Shown here: positions 1-5,758 of the stretch, piece after piece
Layout of the letters: each line of letters starts with the position of its first letter
How positions within the stretch are numbered: the stretch's first letter is position 1
Source of the DNA: a bacterium
GTDB taxonomy: Bacteria; Calditrichota; Calditrichia; RBG-13-44-9; J042
NCBI GenBank assembly: GCA_015494485.1
Contig: WGBF01000137.1
Coordinates: forward strand, 1-6,108
DNA: 6,108 nt
Reading direction: 5' to 3'
The notes under the pieces: generated by a model
Databases searched by the model: none
Told to the model about the DNA's origin: nothing
What the model saw: only the letters and a program-made list of their open reading frames with translations
Made by a program: the position numbers and the translations under genes

Positions 1-837
1 ATCCCCACTCATTTGATGTTTCACCAACTGCGTTCCATCGATTGAAGCCAGCATCCCCGTTAGTACCAATTCTGTGCCTTTCACCCAGCCCAATGCGCCA
101 ATGGGGACATGACACCCGCCTTCCAGAGTGCGCATGAATTGCCGTTCCGCCAAAACGGCCGCAGCCGTATTCGGATGGTGAATGGCTTGAAGATAGCTGG
201 CAATGGTGGCATCACCTGTTCGGCACACCACTCCCAGCGCCCCCTGCCCCACAGCAGGTACCAACACATCCGGTGGAAAATACTGCACAATATGGTTTTG
301 CAGCGACAGGCGATGCAAGCCGGCTGCCGCCAGTACCATGCCATCCCACTGGTGCTCTTCCATTTTGCGAATTCGGGTAGGCACATTGCCCCGAACGGGC
401 ACAATGTTTAAATCCGGTCGCCGGTGCAACAATTGCGCCCGCCGCCGTAAGCTTCCGGTGGCTACCGTACTTCCCCGGGGGAGACTGTCAAACGGTTTCC
501 GTGCCGGGGATAAAAAGGCATCCCGCACATCGCCACGTTCCGGAATGGCCTGAATGTGCAAGCCTTCCAGCAAAACGGTGGGGATATCCTTCAGGCTGTG
601 CACAGCGATATCCACCCGACCATTCAGTAAGGCCTCATCCAGTTCGCGGGTGAATAGTCCCTTGTCCCCAATTTTTTCCAGAGGCTGTTCCAGGTGCTTA
701 TCCCCTGTGGTTTTTATGGTGATGATTTCAAAGGTTACTGAAGGGAACTGCGTTTTCAGCAGAGAAACAATGTGGTTGGTTTGCCACAGTGCCAACTGAC
801 TTCCGCGGGTTCCCACGCGAATGGTGTTATTCTTCAT
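1..837 (-). CDS. hemC: Porphobilinogen deaminase (hydroxymethylbilane synthase), 3' end cut by window edge
   Basis: This cytoplasmic enzyme joins four porphobilinogen molecules into hydroxymethylbilane for heme and other tetrapyrroles. The frame is open for 279 codons from the ATG at 837 to position 1 with no stop, so roughly the last 30 residues of a normal protein of about 310 residues lie outside. The N-terminus reads MKNNTIRVGTRGSQLALWQT, the family signature. VHSLKDIP places the catalytic aspartate at residue 84, and LEGGCHVPIG places the dipyrromethane-carrying cysteine at residue 242; both numbers equal those of E. coli HemC. The basic stretch TGSLRRRAQL, which contacts substrate carboxylates, is also present. 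The start overlaps the end of hemA by 11 bp and has a GGAGG site 9 nt upstream, so it should be translated from the same message. Identification is secure. Confidence 0.97.
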   Translation of the reverse strand, partial: MKNNTIRVGTRGSQLALWQTNHIVSLLKTQFPSVTFEIITIKTTGDKHLEQPLEKIGDKGLFTRELDEALLNGRVDIAVHSLKDIPTVLLEGLHIQAIPERGDVRDAFLSPARKPFDSLPRGSTVATGSLRRRAQLLHRRPDLNIVPVRGNVPTRIRKMEEHQWDGMVLAAAGLHRLSLQNHIVQYFPPDVLVPAVGQGALGVVCRTGDATIASYLQAIHHPNTAAAVLAERQFMRTLEGGCHVPIGALGWVKGTELVLTGMLASIDGTQLVKHQMSGD

Positions 838-2137
838 TCCGGGTGTCCTCCAGACCAAAAATTTCCTTAATAACATCAATGCGGGTCAGATTTAACCCGC
901 CACCGTTGTTGCTGTATTCCCGCAGTTTTACCAGTGGTAGGTGCAAAATTTTGTTTATCAGATTCTGGGTAATGCGCTCCAGATGGGCATATTCCGCATC
1001 GCTGACCCGATGTTTAAATTTCTCCAGTTCGGCTTCCCGTAATGCCTGCAACCGTTTTTGCAGGGCAATAATGGTGGGTTTTACCTGCAGGCTCTGGCGC
1101 CACTGTTGAAATTTTTCCACCTCTTCGTCCACAATACGGCTGGCCGCAGGAATTTCCTGGCGGCGGCGCTCCAGGTTGGTGGCTACAATGCCCTGCAAAT
1201 CGTCAATATCCTGCAAAATCACATTGGGCATTTTTTTCAGGCCTTCTTCAAAATCCCGCGGAACGGCAATATCGATGAGCAATCGGGGGTCGCTGCCATG
1301 ATGGCTAATGCGCTCCCCATGTTCTTCCACCGTTAGTATGTAATGCGGCGCACGGGTGGCACCGATGACAATATCCATTTCCGCCAGACGGTCGTAAAAC
1401 GACTCCCAGGGCAATACCCGTAGACGCAATTGCTGCGCCAGTTTTTCCGCCCGTTCCGCCGTTCGGTTGGTTACATAAATTTCACCCACGTTTTTTTCCT
1501 GGAGATGGCGCGCCACCAGCATGCCGGTTTCGCCCGCCCCAATAATTAAAGCTTTGCGGCGGGTAAGGTCGCGGAAAATTTTCTGCGTTAACTCCACAGC
1601 GGCAGACGCTACGGAAATGGCCCCCCGCCCCAGAGCGGTTTCAGCCCGCACCCGCTTTCCGGCGGCAATGGCAAACAAAAACAATTTATTCAGAACGGTT
1701 CCGGCGGTACCCACTTCCTGAGCCTGGTAAAATGCGTCCTTTACCTGACCCAGAATCTGTGCTTCGCCGATAATCATGGAATCCATTCCGGCAGCGACTT
1801 TAAATAGGTGTGTTACAGCCTCCCGTCCTTCGTAAAAATAAAAGACGTTTTCATTGGCATCCGCTACATCCGGGCGGAATGTGGTAAGAAACGCCAGCAA
1901 CTGTTGACGCTGCCGGTGTACTTCCGACGCAAAAGCGTAAATTTCTGTTCGATTGCAGGTACTTAAAATAACGGCTTCGTGGATGCCGGGTTCTTCCGCC
2001 AGCCGCCGAAGCACTTCCGGGAGCTCGTTATCCGTTATGGCCACCCGTTCCCGGATTTCCACCGGCGCAACGTGATGGCTAATCCCAAATGCAATAATTT
2101 CGCTCGGTACGTCCATGACCTGCTTACTTGAATTCAT
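827..2137 (-). CDS. hemA: Glutamyl-tRNA reductase
   Basis: This enzyme catalyses the first committed step of C5 tetrapyrrole synthesis: NADPH-dependent reduction of glutamyl-tRNA(Glu) to glutamate-1-semialdehyde. The 436-residue length is normal. Three domains can be followed: a catalytic N-terminal domain with GISHHVAPVEIRE (18-30), STCNRTEIY carrying the nucleophile Cys61, and GEAQILGQVK (124-133); a Rossmann NADPH domain with GAGETG at 200-205; and a C-terminal helical dimerisation domain ending in a long charged helix. The start is uncertain. The ATG at 2137 overlaps the end of hemX by 14 bp and has no visible ribosome site. The ATG at 2116 (residue 8) has only a weak AGCAGG close by, but would give an N-terminus nearer the family norm (Cys54). 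Either start implies translational coupling to hemX. The stop overlaps hemC by 11 bp. Heme feedback on HemA is known in other bacteria, but nothing here demonstrates it. Confidence 0.97.
   Translation of the reverse strand: MNSSKQVMDVPSEIIAFGISHHVAPVEIRERVAITDNELPEVLRRLAEEPGIHEAVILSTCNRTEIYAFASEVHRQRQQLLAFLTTFRPDVADANENVFYFYEGREAVTHLFKVAAGMDSMIIGEAQILGQVKDAFYQAQEVGTAGTVLNKLFLFAIAAGKRVRAETALGRGAISVASAAVELTQKIFRDLTRRKALIIGAGETGMLVARHLQEKNVGEIYVTNRTAERAEKLAQQLRLRVLPWESFYDRLAEMDIVIGATRAPHYILTVEEHGERISHHGSDPRLLIDIAVPRDFEEGLKKMPNVILQDIDDLQGIVATNLERRRQEIPAASRIVDEEVEKFQQWRQSLQVKPTIIALQKRLQALREAELEKFKHRVSDAEYAHLERITQNLINKILHLPLVKLREYSNNGGGLNLTRIDVIKEIFGLEDTRNEE
847..851 (-). promoter_or_regulatory. 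Ribosome binding site of hemC inside hemA
   Basis: GGAGG on the minus strand lies 9 nt before the hemC ATG at 837, within the last codons of hemA. It fixes the hemC start and shows that hemC can be initiated on its own from the polycistronic message as well as by coupling to hemA termination. Confidence 0.75.
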
Positions 2138-2951
2138 GAAAATTGGACATAAACAAATTCACCACCAGCATGGAGAACAAAATGACCGCCAATCCCCCCA
2201 GGGACAACAACGCCATAACCCGCCCCGGCCATCGGGCTTTTACTTTTCCGTACACCACCAGGGCGTAAATAAACCAGGCGATATAGGTTATAATTGCCTT
2301 GGCATCAAAGGGAGAAAAGGACACATACACCTGGCCGGTAAGTCCCAGACCCAGAATAATGGCCAGCGTTAAAAAGAACAGGCCAATATTGGCAGCGCGC
2401 ACATTCATTTCGCTTAATTCTTCCAGAGAGGGGAGCCGCCGATAAATAATGCCGAAATGGCTTTGCTTTATTTCGTGAAACAGCATCAGGTACATCAGAC
2501 CATAAATGGCGGAGATAATAAAACTGGAGTACCCCAGAATGGCAGAACTTACATGGAATATGAACAACGAACTGGTTAAAAAGGGCGGAAATTCCCCTTT
2601 CAGGGTGTCGAAAAAGGCAGAAGAAAACAATTGAATAAAAAAGACAAAAATAAGGATATAATAGCCTGTGGTTTTATTCCCGGAACGGTACTCCACATAG
2701 GCATAAATTAACGCTACTGCCAGAGCAATAACCGAAAACGCTTCCCACACCGTAGCCACCGGAAAATGCCGGTAATACACCCCCCGTAAAATGATTTCGA
2801 CAATGTGAATGGCAATCGTAGTATGGAGCATTCGGGTGGCTTTTTGTCCTGCCGGTTGCTGTTCCCGAAAAAAGAAAATGGCATACAGGTAGGTGGTGTA
2901 AAAATACAGAACCGGTAATACAACGTTTAGCAGTTTAATAATACCTTCCAT
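2124..2951 (-). CDS. hemX: HemX-type CcsA-family integral membrane protein
   Basis: A 275-residue polytopic membrane protein with about eight hydrophobic segments (near residues 4-28, 41-62, 66-87, 94-113, 125-158, 188-210, 216-236, 245-268). It belongs to the cytochrome c assembly (CcsA/CcmC/HemX) family. In Bacillus and Staphylococcus, HemX sits just before hemA and lowers glutamyl-tRNA reductase abundance; the same order and an overlapping frame here support that role. The conserved histidine before the core helix (FIFHVSSAILGY, His133) and a C-terminal one (VVNLFMSNFHEF, His272) are kept. The Trp-rich WWD heme-handling motif is not: the matching stretch reads SFSPFDAKAI (about 211-220), keeping only Asp and Lys. 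This favours HemX over a true cytochrome c synthase. An in-frame GTG at 2954 is a possible start, but AGGGAG lies only 1 nt from it against 4 nt from the ATG at 2951, so the ATG is preferred. Confidence 0.85.
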   Translation of the reverse strand: MEGIIKLLNVVLPVLYFYTTYLYAIFFFREQQPAGQKATRMLHTTIAIHIVEIILRGVYYRHFPVATVWEAFSVIALAVALIYAYVEYRSGNKTTGYYILIFVFFIQLFSSAFFDTLKGEFPPFLTSSLFIFHVSSAILGYSSFIISAIYGLMYLMLFHEIKQSHFGIIYRRLPSLEELSEMNVRAANIGLFFLTLAIILGLGLTGQVYVSFSPFDAKAIITYIAWFIYALVVYGKVKARWPGRVMALLSLGGLAVILFSMLVVNLFMSNFHEFK

Positions 2952-2955
2952 CACG

Positions 2956-2961
2956 CTCCCT
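2956..2961 (-). promoter_or_regulatory. Ribosome binding site of hemX
   Basis: AGGGAG on the minus strand ends 4 nt before the ATG at 2951. It is too close (1 nt) to the in-frame GTG at 2954, so it decides in favour of the ATG as the hemX start. Confidence 0.65.
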
Positions 2962-2963
2962 AA

Positions 2964-2979
2964 ACTGACTGGTCAGTCA
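2964..2979. promoter_or_regulatory. TetR-type palindromic operator over the hem operon start point
   Basis: The 16-bp stretch ACTGACTGGTCAGTCA contains two perfect 6-bp-arm inverted repeats offset by 2 bp: ACTGAC-TG-GTCAGT and TGACTG-GT-CAGTCA. It begins at the last base of the proposed -10 box and covers the expected start point, the classic position of a repressor site. Sites built from TGAC/GTCA arms are typical of TetR/AcrR-family regulators, and the two-phase form resembles sites that bind two dimers. The regulator is not encoded in this window. The symmetry is seen directly; the regulator family is inferred. Confidence 0.6.
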
Positions 2980-3007
2980 TTTTACAACAAAAACAACCAA
3001 ATCACAA
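2979..3007 (-). promoter_or_regulatory. Sigma70-like promoter of the hemX-hemA-hemC operon
   Basis: On the minus strand TTGTGA (3002-3007, 4 of 6 consensus matches) is followed after exactly 17 bp by TAAAAT (2979-2984, 5 of 6). The predicted start near 2972 gives a leader of about 20 nt containing the AGGGAG ribosome site. It lies just downstream of the ahcY terminator, as expected for an independent operon. Confidence 0.6.
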
Positions 3008-3031
3008 CCCAAAAATTGTTTATTTTTGTGA
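3002..3031. repeat. Imperfect AT-rich inverted repeat around the hem promoter -35
   Basis: TCACAA (3002-3007) pairs with TTGTGA (3026-3031), and inside them AAAAAT (3011-3016) pairs with ATTTTT (3022-3027), with a 3-base CCC bulge on one side only. One outer arm coincides with the proposed -35 box. It could be a second regulator site or chance in AT-rich DNA. Confidence 0.3.
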
Positions 3032-3047
3032 AGCATTTTCCGAATCG

Positions 3048-3098
3048 AAATAAAAAACGGCACGCTTCGCTACCCCATTACCGGGACGAAACGTGCCG
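3048..3098 (-). terminator. Intrinsic (rho-independent) terminator of ahcY
   Basis: Read on the minus strand, a 12-bp stem is formed by 3087-3098 and 3058-3069 (CGGCACGTTTCG with CGAAGCGTGCCG). All positions pair if one G-U wobble is allowed, and that position would be a C-A mismatch on the plus strand. The loop holds a smaller CCC/GGG pairing. The stem is followed directly by TTTTTTATTT (3057-3048). The wobble and the one-sided T tract both show it acts on minus-strand transcripts. It lies about 60 nt past the ahcY stop and separates ahcY from the hem operon. Confidence 0.9.
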
Positions 3099-3160
3099 CA
3101 CAATTCGGGTTCATTAAGATGTGTTAGAATACACGGAAACTCATGTCTTTCCGGCCTGCA

Positions 3161-4414
3161 TCAGGTGCCCATTTCCCAGGAAGACAGGTATTTCTCCTGC
3201 TCTTCCGTTAGCTGGTCAATTTGAATCCCCATGGATTCCAGTTTTAACCGCGCGATGTAATCCTCGATTTCGCGGGGCACCTCGTACACGCCGGGTTCCA
3301 GTTTCCGCTTCAATGCAAATTCGGTGGTGAGTGCCTGTGTGGCAAAACTCATGTCCATCACACTGGCGGGATGCCCTTCCGCTGCGGCCAGATTAATGAG
3401 CCGCCCTTCAGCCAGAAGGAAAATCCGGCGTCCGTCCGCCAGTTGATATTCATCCACAAACTGACGCACATTGGCGCGTTTCTTTGCAGCCAGTTTTTCC
3501 AGCGCAGGAATGTCTATTTCCACATTGAAATGCCCGGAATTGGCCACAATGGCACCGTCTTTCATTCGTTCAAAATGTTCTTTCCGAAGCACATGGATGT
3601 CGCCGGTAAGGGTAACAAAAATGTCCCCTTCTTTGGCAGCTTCCAGCATGGGCATTACCCGGTACCCATCCATGGCAGCTTCCAGCGCTTTCAGGGGATC
3701 CACTTCGGTAATAATGACGTTGGCGCCCATCCCCCGCATGCGCATGGCCACACCGCGGCCGCACCATCCGTAACCAGCAACAACCACGGTTTTTCCGGCA
3801 ACCAGAACGTCCGTTGCCCGGATAATGCCATCCACAGTGGATTGCCCCGTCCCGTAGCGGTTGTCAAACAAATATTTGGTATGCGCATCGTTAACGGCAA
3901 AGACGGGCAATTTAAGCGCGCCGTCCTTGTGCATGGCCCGCAGACGAATCACCCCCGTGGTGGTCTCTTCCATGGAAGCGTAAATTTGCGCCGTTTTTTC
4001 GGGATAATCTTTATGCAAGGTGGAAATTAAATCCGCACCGTCGTCCATGGTAATTACCGGGTCATGTTGCAAACAGGCATGAATGTGTTTGTAATACGTG
4101 TCGTGATCTTCGCCTTTAATTGCAAATACAGGAATATCGTATTCCTTCACCAGGGCGGCAGCCACATCGTCCTGGGTGCTTAAGGGATTGGACGCACACA
4201 ACACCAGGTCTGCCCCGCCTGCTTTCAATGTGCGGGCCAGGTTGGCGGTTTCGGCGGTAATGTGCAAACACGCTGCCATCCGCTTTCCCGCCAGGGGTTT
4301 TTCCTTTTCAAACCGTGCCCGAATGGCCCGCAGCACCGGCATGTCGTGATCGGCCCATTCAATCCGCTTTTTACCCTCTTCTGCCAGGGCTAAATCTTTT
4401 ACATCATATTCCAT
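3161..4414 (-). CDS. ahcY: S-adenosylhomocysteine hydrolase, Thermotoga/archaeal type
   Basis: This NAD-dependent cytosolic enzyme reversibly splits S-adenosylhomocysteine into adenosine and homocysteine, relieving product inhibition of methyltransferases and feeding the methionine cycle. With the ATG at 4414 it has 417 residues. Visible elements are LHITAETANL (50-59), CASNPLSTQDD (73-83), EETTTGV (149-155), NDAHTKYLFDNRYGTGQSTV with catalytic Lys180 and Asp184, the NAD-binding GYGWCGRG (214-221), NSGHFNVEID with His295, and EGHPASVMDMSFATQ (346-360). The GYGWCGRG and GTGQST variants, the lack of the extra segment of long bacterial enzymes, and an end in YLSSWEMGT rather than the Lys/Tyr-ending tail of eukaryotic-type enzymes mark the Thermotoga/archaeal subgroup. 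Some archaeal members prefer S-inosylhomocysteine, so exact substrate choice is open. The ATG has AGGAG 7 nt upstream; an in-frame GTG at 4420 is too close to that site. I see no convincing promoter in the 94-bp gap upstream, so it may be read from the preceding gene. Confidence 0.96.
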   Translation of the reverse strand: MEYDVKDLALAEEGKKRIEWADHDMPVLRAIRARFEKEKPLAGKRMAACLHITAETANLARTLKAGGADLVLCASNPLSTQDDVAAALVKEYDIPVFAIKGEDHDTYYKHIHACLQHDPVITMDDGADLISTLHKDYPEKTAQIYASMEETTTGVIRLRAMHKDGALKLPVFAVNDAHTKYLFDNRYGTGQSTVDGIIRATDVLVAGKTVVVAGYGWCGRGVAMRMRGMGANVIITEVDPLKALEAAMDGYRVMPMLEAAKEGDIFVTLTGDIHVLRKEHFERMKDGAIVANSGHFNVEIDIPALEKLAAKKRANVRQFVDEYQLADGRRIFLLAEGRLINLAAAEGHPASVMDMSFATQALTTEFALKRKLEPGVYEVPREIEDYIARLKLESMGIQIDQLTEEQEKYLSSWEMGT

Positions 4415-4421
4415 TGCCACT

Positions 4422-4426
4422 CTCCT
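4422..4426 (-). promoter_or_regulatory. Ribosome binding site of ahcY
   Basis: AGGAG on the minus strand with 7 nt to the ATG at 4414. The in-frame GTG at 4420 would have only 1 nt of spacing, so the site settles the start at 4414. Confidence 0.8.
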
Positions 4427-4508
4427 ACTTTAATTCAATGGTTTTCCTTTGCGTTTGTTAATTAAACGTATAAGTTAATCGGAGGAAAGACCGGTAACCA
4501 AAGCGGTT

Positions 4509-5576
4509 TTAAAATTTTACGGCGATCTCTTCCGGGTGGGCCAGTAAATACCGCATTTCTTCCGGCTCAATGGTATCTTCCGGAAAGGATACCGCAGAAA
4601 TCTTCAATTGAAACTCCAGCGCCAGTTGCGAATCTTTGTCGGTTAAAAACTCCACGTGCATTAATTCCCGCAGCCGTTTCAAAAACAATTTTACTTTGTT
4701 CCGGTTACTTCGGGGGAGCATGATTAAAAAGGAATTCACGTCGTATTTAATCAGCACATCGCCCTGGCGAAGGTGTTTTTCCAGGAATTGAACCAGGTTC
4801 TGAATCAGTGCTGGTAGCGCCTGCTGAAATGCCCGGCGCCGTTTTTTGCCCAGTTGAATATCCATCCGAACCACGGAGAACGGCTGCTGGTACCGCTGAG
4901 CGCGCTTAAATTCAATGGGAAAATAATATTCAAAAAACTGGCGATTGAATAACCCCGAGTCACCATCCAGAAAACTACCTTTGGCCAGATGGTCAATGTG
5001 CAACACCGTATCCCACGCCACCCCAAATATTTCCCCCAGTTTCAGCAGAATGTTCAGTTCGGATTCTTCAAACGATTTGGGTAAGGGACGCCGTAATTTT
5101 AATACCGCAATGGGATTTCCAAAATGGGAAACTAAAGGTAAATAAACCACTGCCCCTTTTACCTTTCCCCGCGCATTGTAATACGACAGATCCGCATACT
5201 GGGTAATATCCGAAATATAAATCATTTTATTTAATGAAAAGGCACGCCCTACCCCTCCTTCGTTCGGGTGGTAGAAAAAACCTTTCAGGTTTCGTTGAGA
5301 AACGCCGTGGGAGAATTCCAATTGCAGAATATCCCGGCTTTCGGAATAGGTAAATACACCAAACTCATTTACGTTAAACTGTTCAACAAGATATTTTTTC
5401 AATTGATGAAAATACTGCCGGGGTTCGGTAATGCCTTTAAAACTTTGAGCGGCTTCCAGTAATTTCTGCCCCTGTTGCAACTGGTGAATTAAAATATTGT
5501 TAATACTCTCCAGCTCCGCAAGGCGCTCTTCCAATTCATACAATTGTTGTTGAATTTTTGAAATTGACTGGCTCAT
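4509..5576 (-). CDS. Soluble coiled-coil / GAF / degenerate GGDEF protein
   Basis: A 355-residue protein with no signal peptide or membrane segment; I do not recognise a named gene. Residues 3-45 form a likely coiled coil (IQQQLYELEERLAELESINN). Residues about 50-195 look like a GAF sensor domain, with GGVGRAF (107-113), MIYISDI (118-124) and VVYLPLVSHFGNPIAVLKLR (143-162). Residues about 203-335 follow a GGDEF domain: DSGLFNRQFFE (206-216) matches the usual D-x-LTGLxNRRxFxE start, then KRAQRYQQPFSVVRMDI and a final LKISAVSFPED. The signature itself has become DVNSF (279-283), so diguanylate cyclase activity is unlikely. An RQGD motif (270-273) sits exactly five residues before it, the spacing of the RxxD inhibitory site that binds c-di-GMP. 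A role as a signalling scaffold or c-di-GMP receptor is inferred. The ATG at 5576 is chosen because an upstream TTG start (5627) would put the likely promoter inside the gene; no clear ribosome site is seen. ahcY follows after 94 bp. Confidence 0.85.
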   Translation of the reverse strand: MSQSISKIQQQLYELEERLAELESINNILIHQLQQGQKLLEAAQSFKGITEPRQYFHQLKKYLVEQFNVNEFGVFTYSESRDILQLEFSHGVSQRNLKGFFYHPNEGGVGRAFSLNKMIYISDITQYADLSYYNARGKVKGAVVYLPLVSHFGNPIAVLKLRRPLPKSFEESELNILLKLGEIFGVAWDTVLHIDHLAKGSFLDGDSGLFNRQFFEYYFPIEFKRAQRYQQPFSVVRMDIQLGKKRRRAFQQALPALIQNLVQFLEKHLRQGDVLIKYDVNSFLIMLPRSNRNKVKLFLKRLRELMHVEFLTDKDSQLALEFQLKISAVSFPEDTIEPEEMRYLLAHPEEIAVKF

Positions 5577-5601
5577 CACTTTGTTGCGTTTATGACGGGT
5601 T

Positions 5602-5631
5602 AAGATACAGCAGGTAAAGGGAAACAATCAA
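5602..5631 (-). promoter_or_regulatory. Possible promoter of the GAF/GGDEF gene
   Basis: On the minus strand TTGATT (5626-5631) is followed after 18 bp by TATCTT (5602-5607), each with 4 of 6 consensus matches. The predicted start near 5595 leaves a leader of about 19 nt before the ATG at 5576. If real, it may also serve ahcY, since no terminator is visible between the two genes. Confidence 0.4.
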
Positions 5632-5693
5632 GAGGTAAAACGTTAATTTTTTAAGGCTTACCATTTTCTGGCAACGCCCCATACAATTTGAGG

Positions 5694-5722
5694 TTGCAAT
5701 CACCGATATTGCGCATTATATT
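5694..5722 (+). promoter_or_regulatory. Sigma70-like promoter of the ArsR-type gene
   Basis: TTGCAA (5694-5699, 4 of 6) and TATATT (5717-5722, 5 of 6) are separated by exactly 17 bp. The start point would fall near 5729, inside the 22-bp palindrome, giving a leader of about 30 nt. This arrangement predicts autorepression. Confidence 0.65.
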
Positions 5723-5743
5723 TATTGCACAATTGTGCAATAA
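5722..5743. promoter_or_regulatory. 22-bp perfect palindrome, likely operator of the ArsR-type repressor
   Basis: TTATTGCACAA joined directly to its exact reverse complement TTGTGCAATAA, with no mismatch and no spacer. It begins at the last base of the -10 box, covers the expected start point and ends just before the ribosome binding site. A dimeric winged-helix repressor bound here would block transcription. Binding by the adjacent gene product is inferred from position only. Two more TTGC motifs lie upstream at 5694 and 5709, with spacings of 15 and 16 bp to each other and to the TTGC at 5725. Confidence 0.8.
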
Positions 5744-5744
5744 T

Positions 5745-5751
5745 AAAGGAG
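5745..5751 (+). promoter_or_regulatory. Ribosome binding site of the ArsR-type gene
   Basis: AAAGGAG with 7 nt to the ATG at 5759. This strong site supports the first ATG and so keeps the Met/His-rich N-terminus in the protein, rather than starting at a later internal ATG. Confidence 0.85.
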
Positions 5752-5758
5752 AACAAAT

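Noticed and set aside
109..799. Several open frames of 80-116 codons on the plus strand
   Set aside because: All are antisense to hemC, whose catalytic residues and full-length frame are clear.
2124..2951. Annotation as cytochrome c synthase CcsA/CcmC
   Set aside because: The WWD tryptophans are missing, no ccsB or thioredoxin-like partner gene is in the window, and the gene overlaps hemA as HemX genes do.
3371..4030. A 219-codon open frame on the plus strand opposite ahcY
   Set aside because: It lies entirely antisense to a well-conserved ahcY, has no ribosome site, and its composition (many His, Pro, Phe) is that of a shadow frame.
4481..4490. GGAGGAAAGA on the plus strand resembling a ribosome binding site
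   Set aside because: No start codon follows at a usable distance and no plus-strand gene lies downstream, so it is probably chance.
4415..4508. SAH or SAM riboswitch upstream of ahcY
   Set aside because: The gap is only 94 nt and shows just 4-5 bp stems (ACCG/CGGT, CGTTT/AAACG) without the multi-stem core of known SAH or SAM riboswitches.
5574..5627. TTG-initiated 17-residue extension of the GAF/GGDEF protein
   Set aside because: No ribosome site precedes the TTG, the extra residues (FPFTCCILTRHKRNK) have no domain match, and the likely -10 and -35 elements lie across this stretch.
5634..5662. GGTAA...TTACC dyad with a T-rich centre in the divergent intergenic region, as a terminator
   Set aside because: The arms are only 5 bp with an unmatched interior, no gene ends into it from either side, and no T tract follows the second arm.
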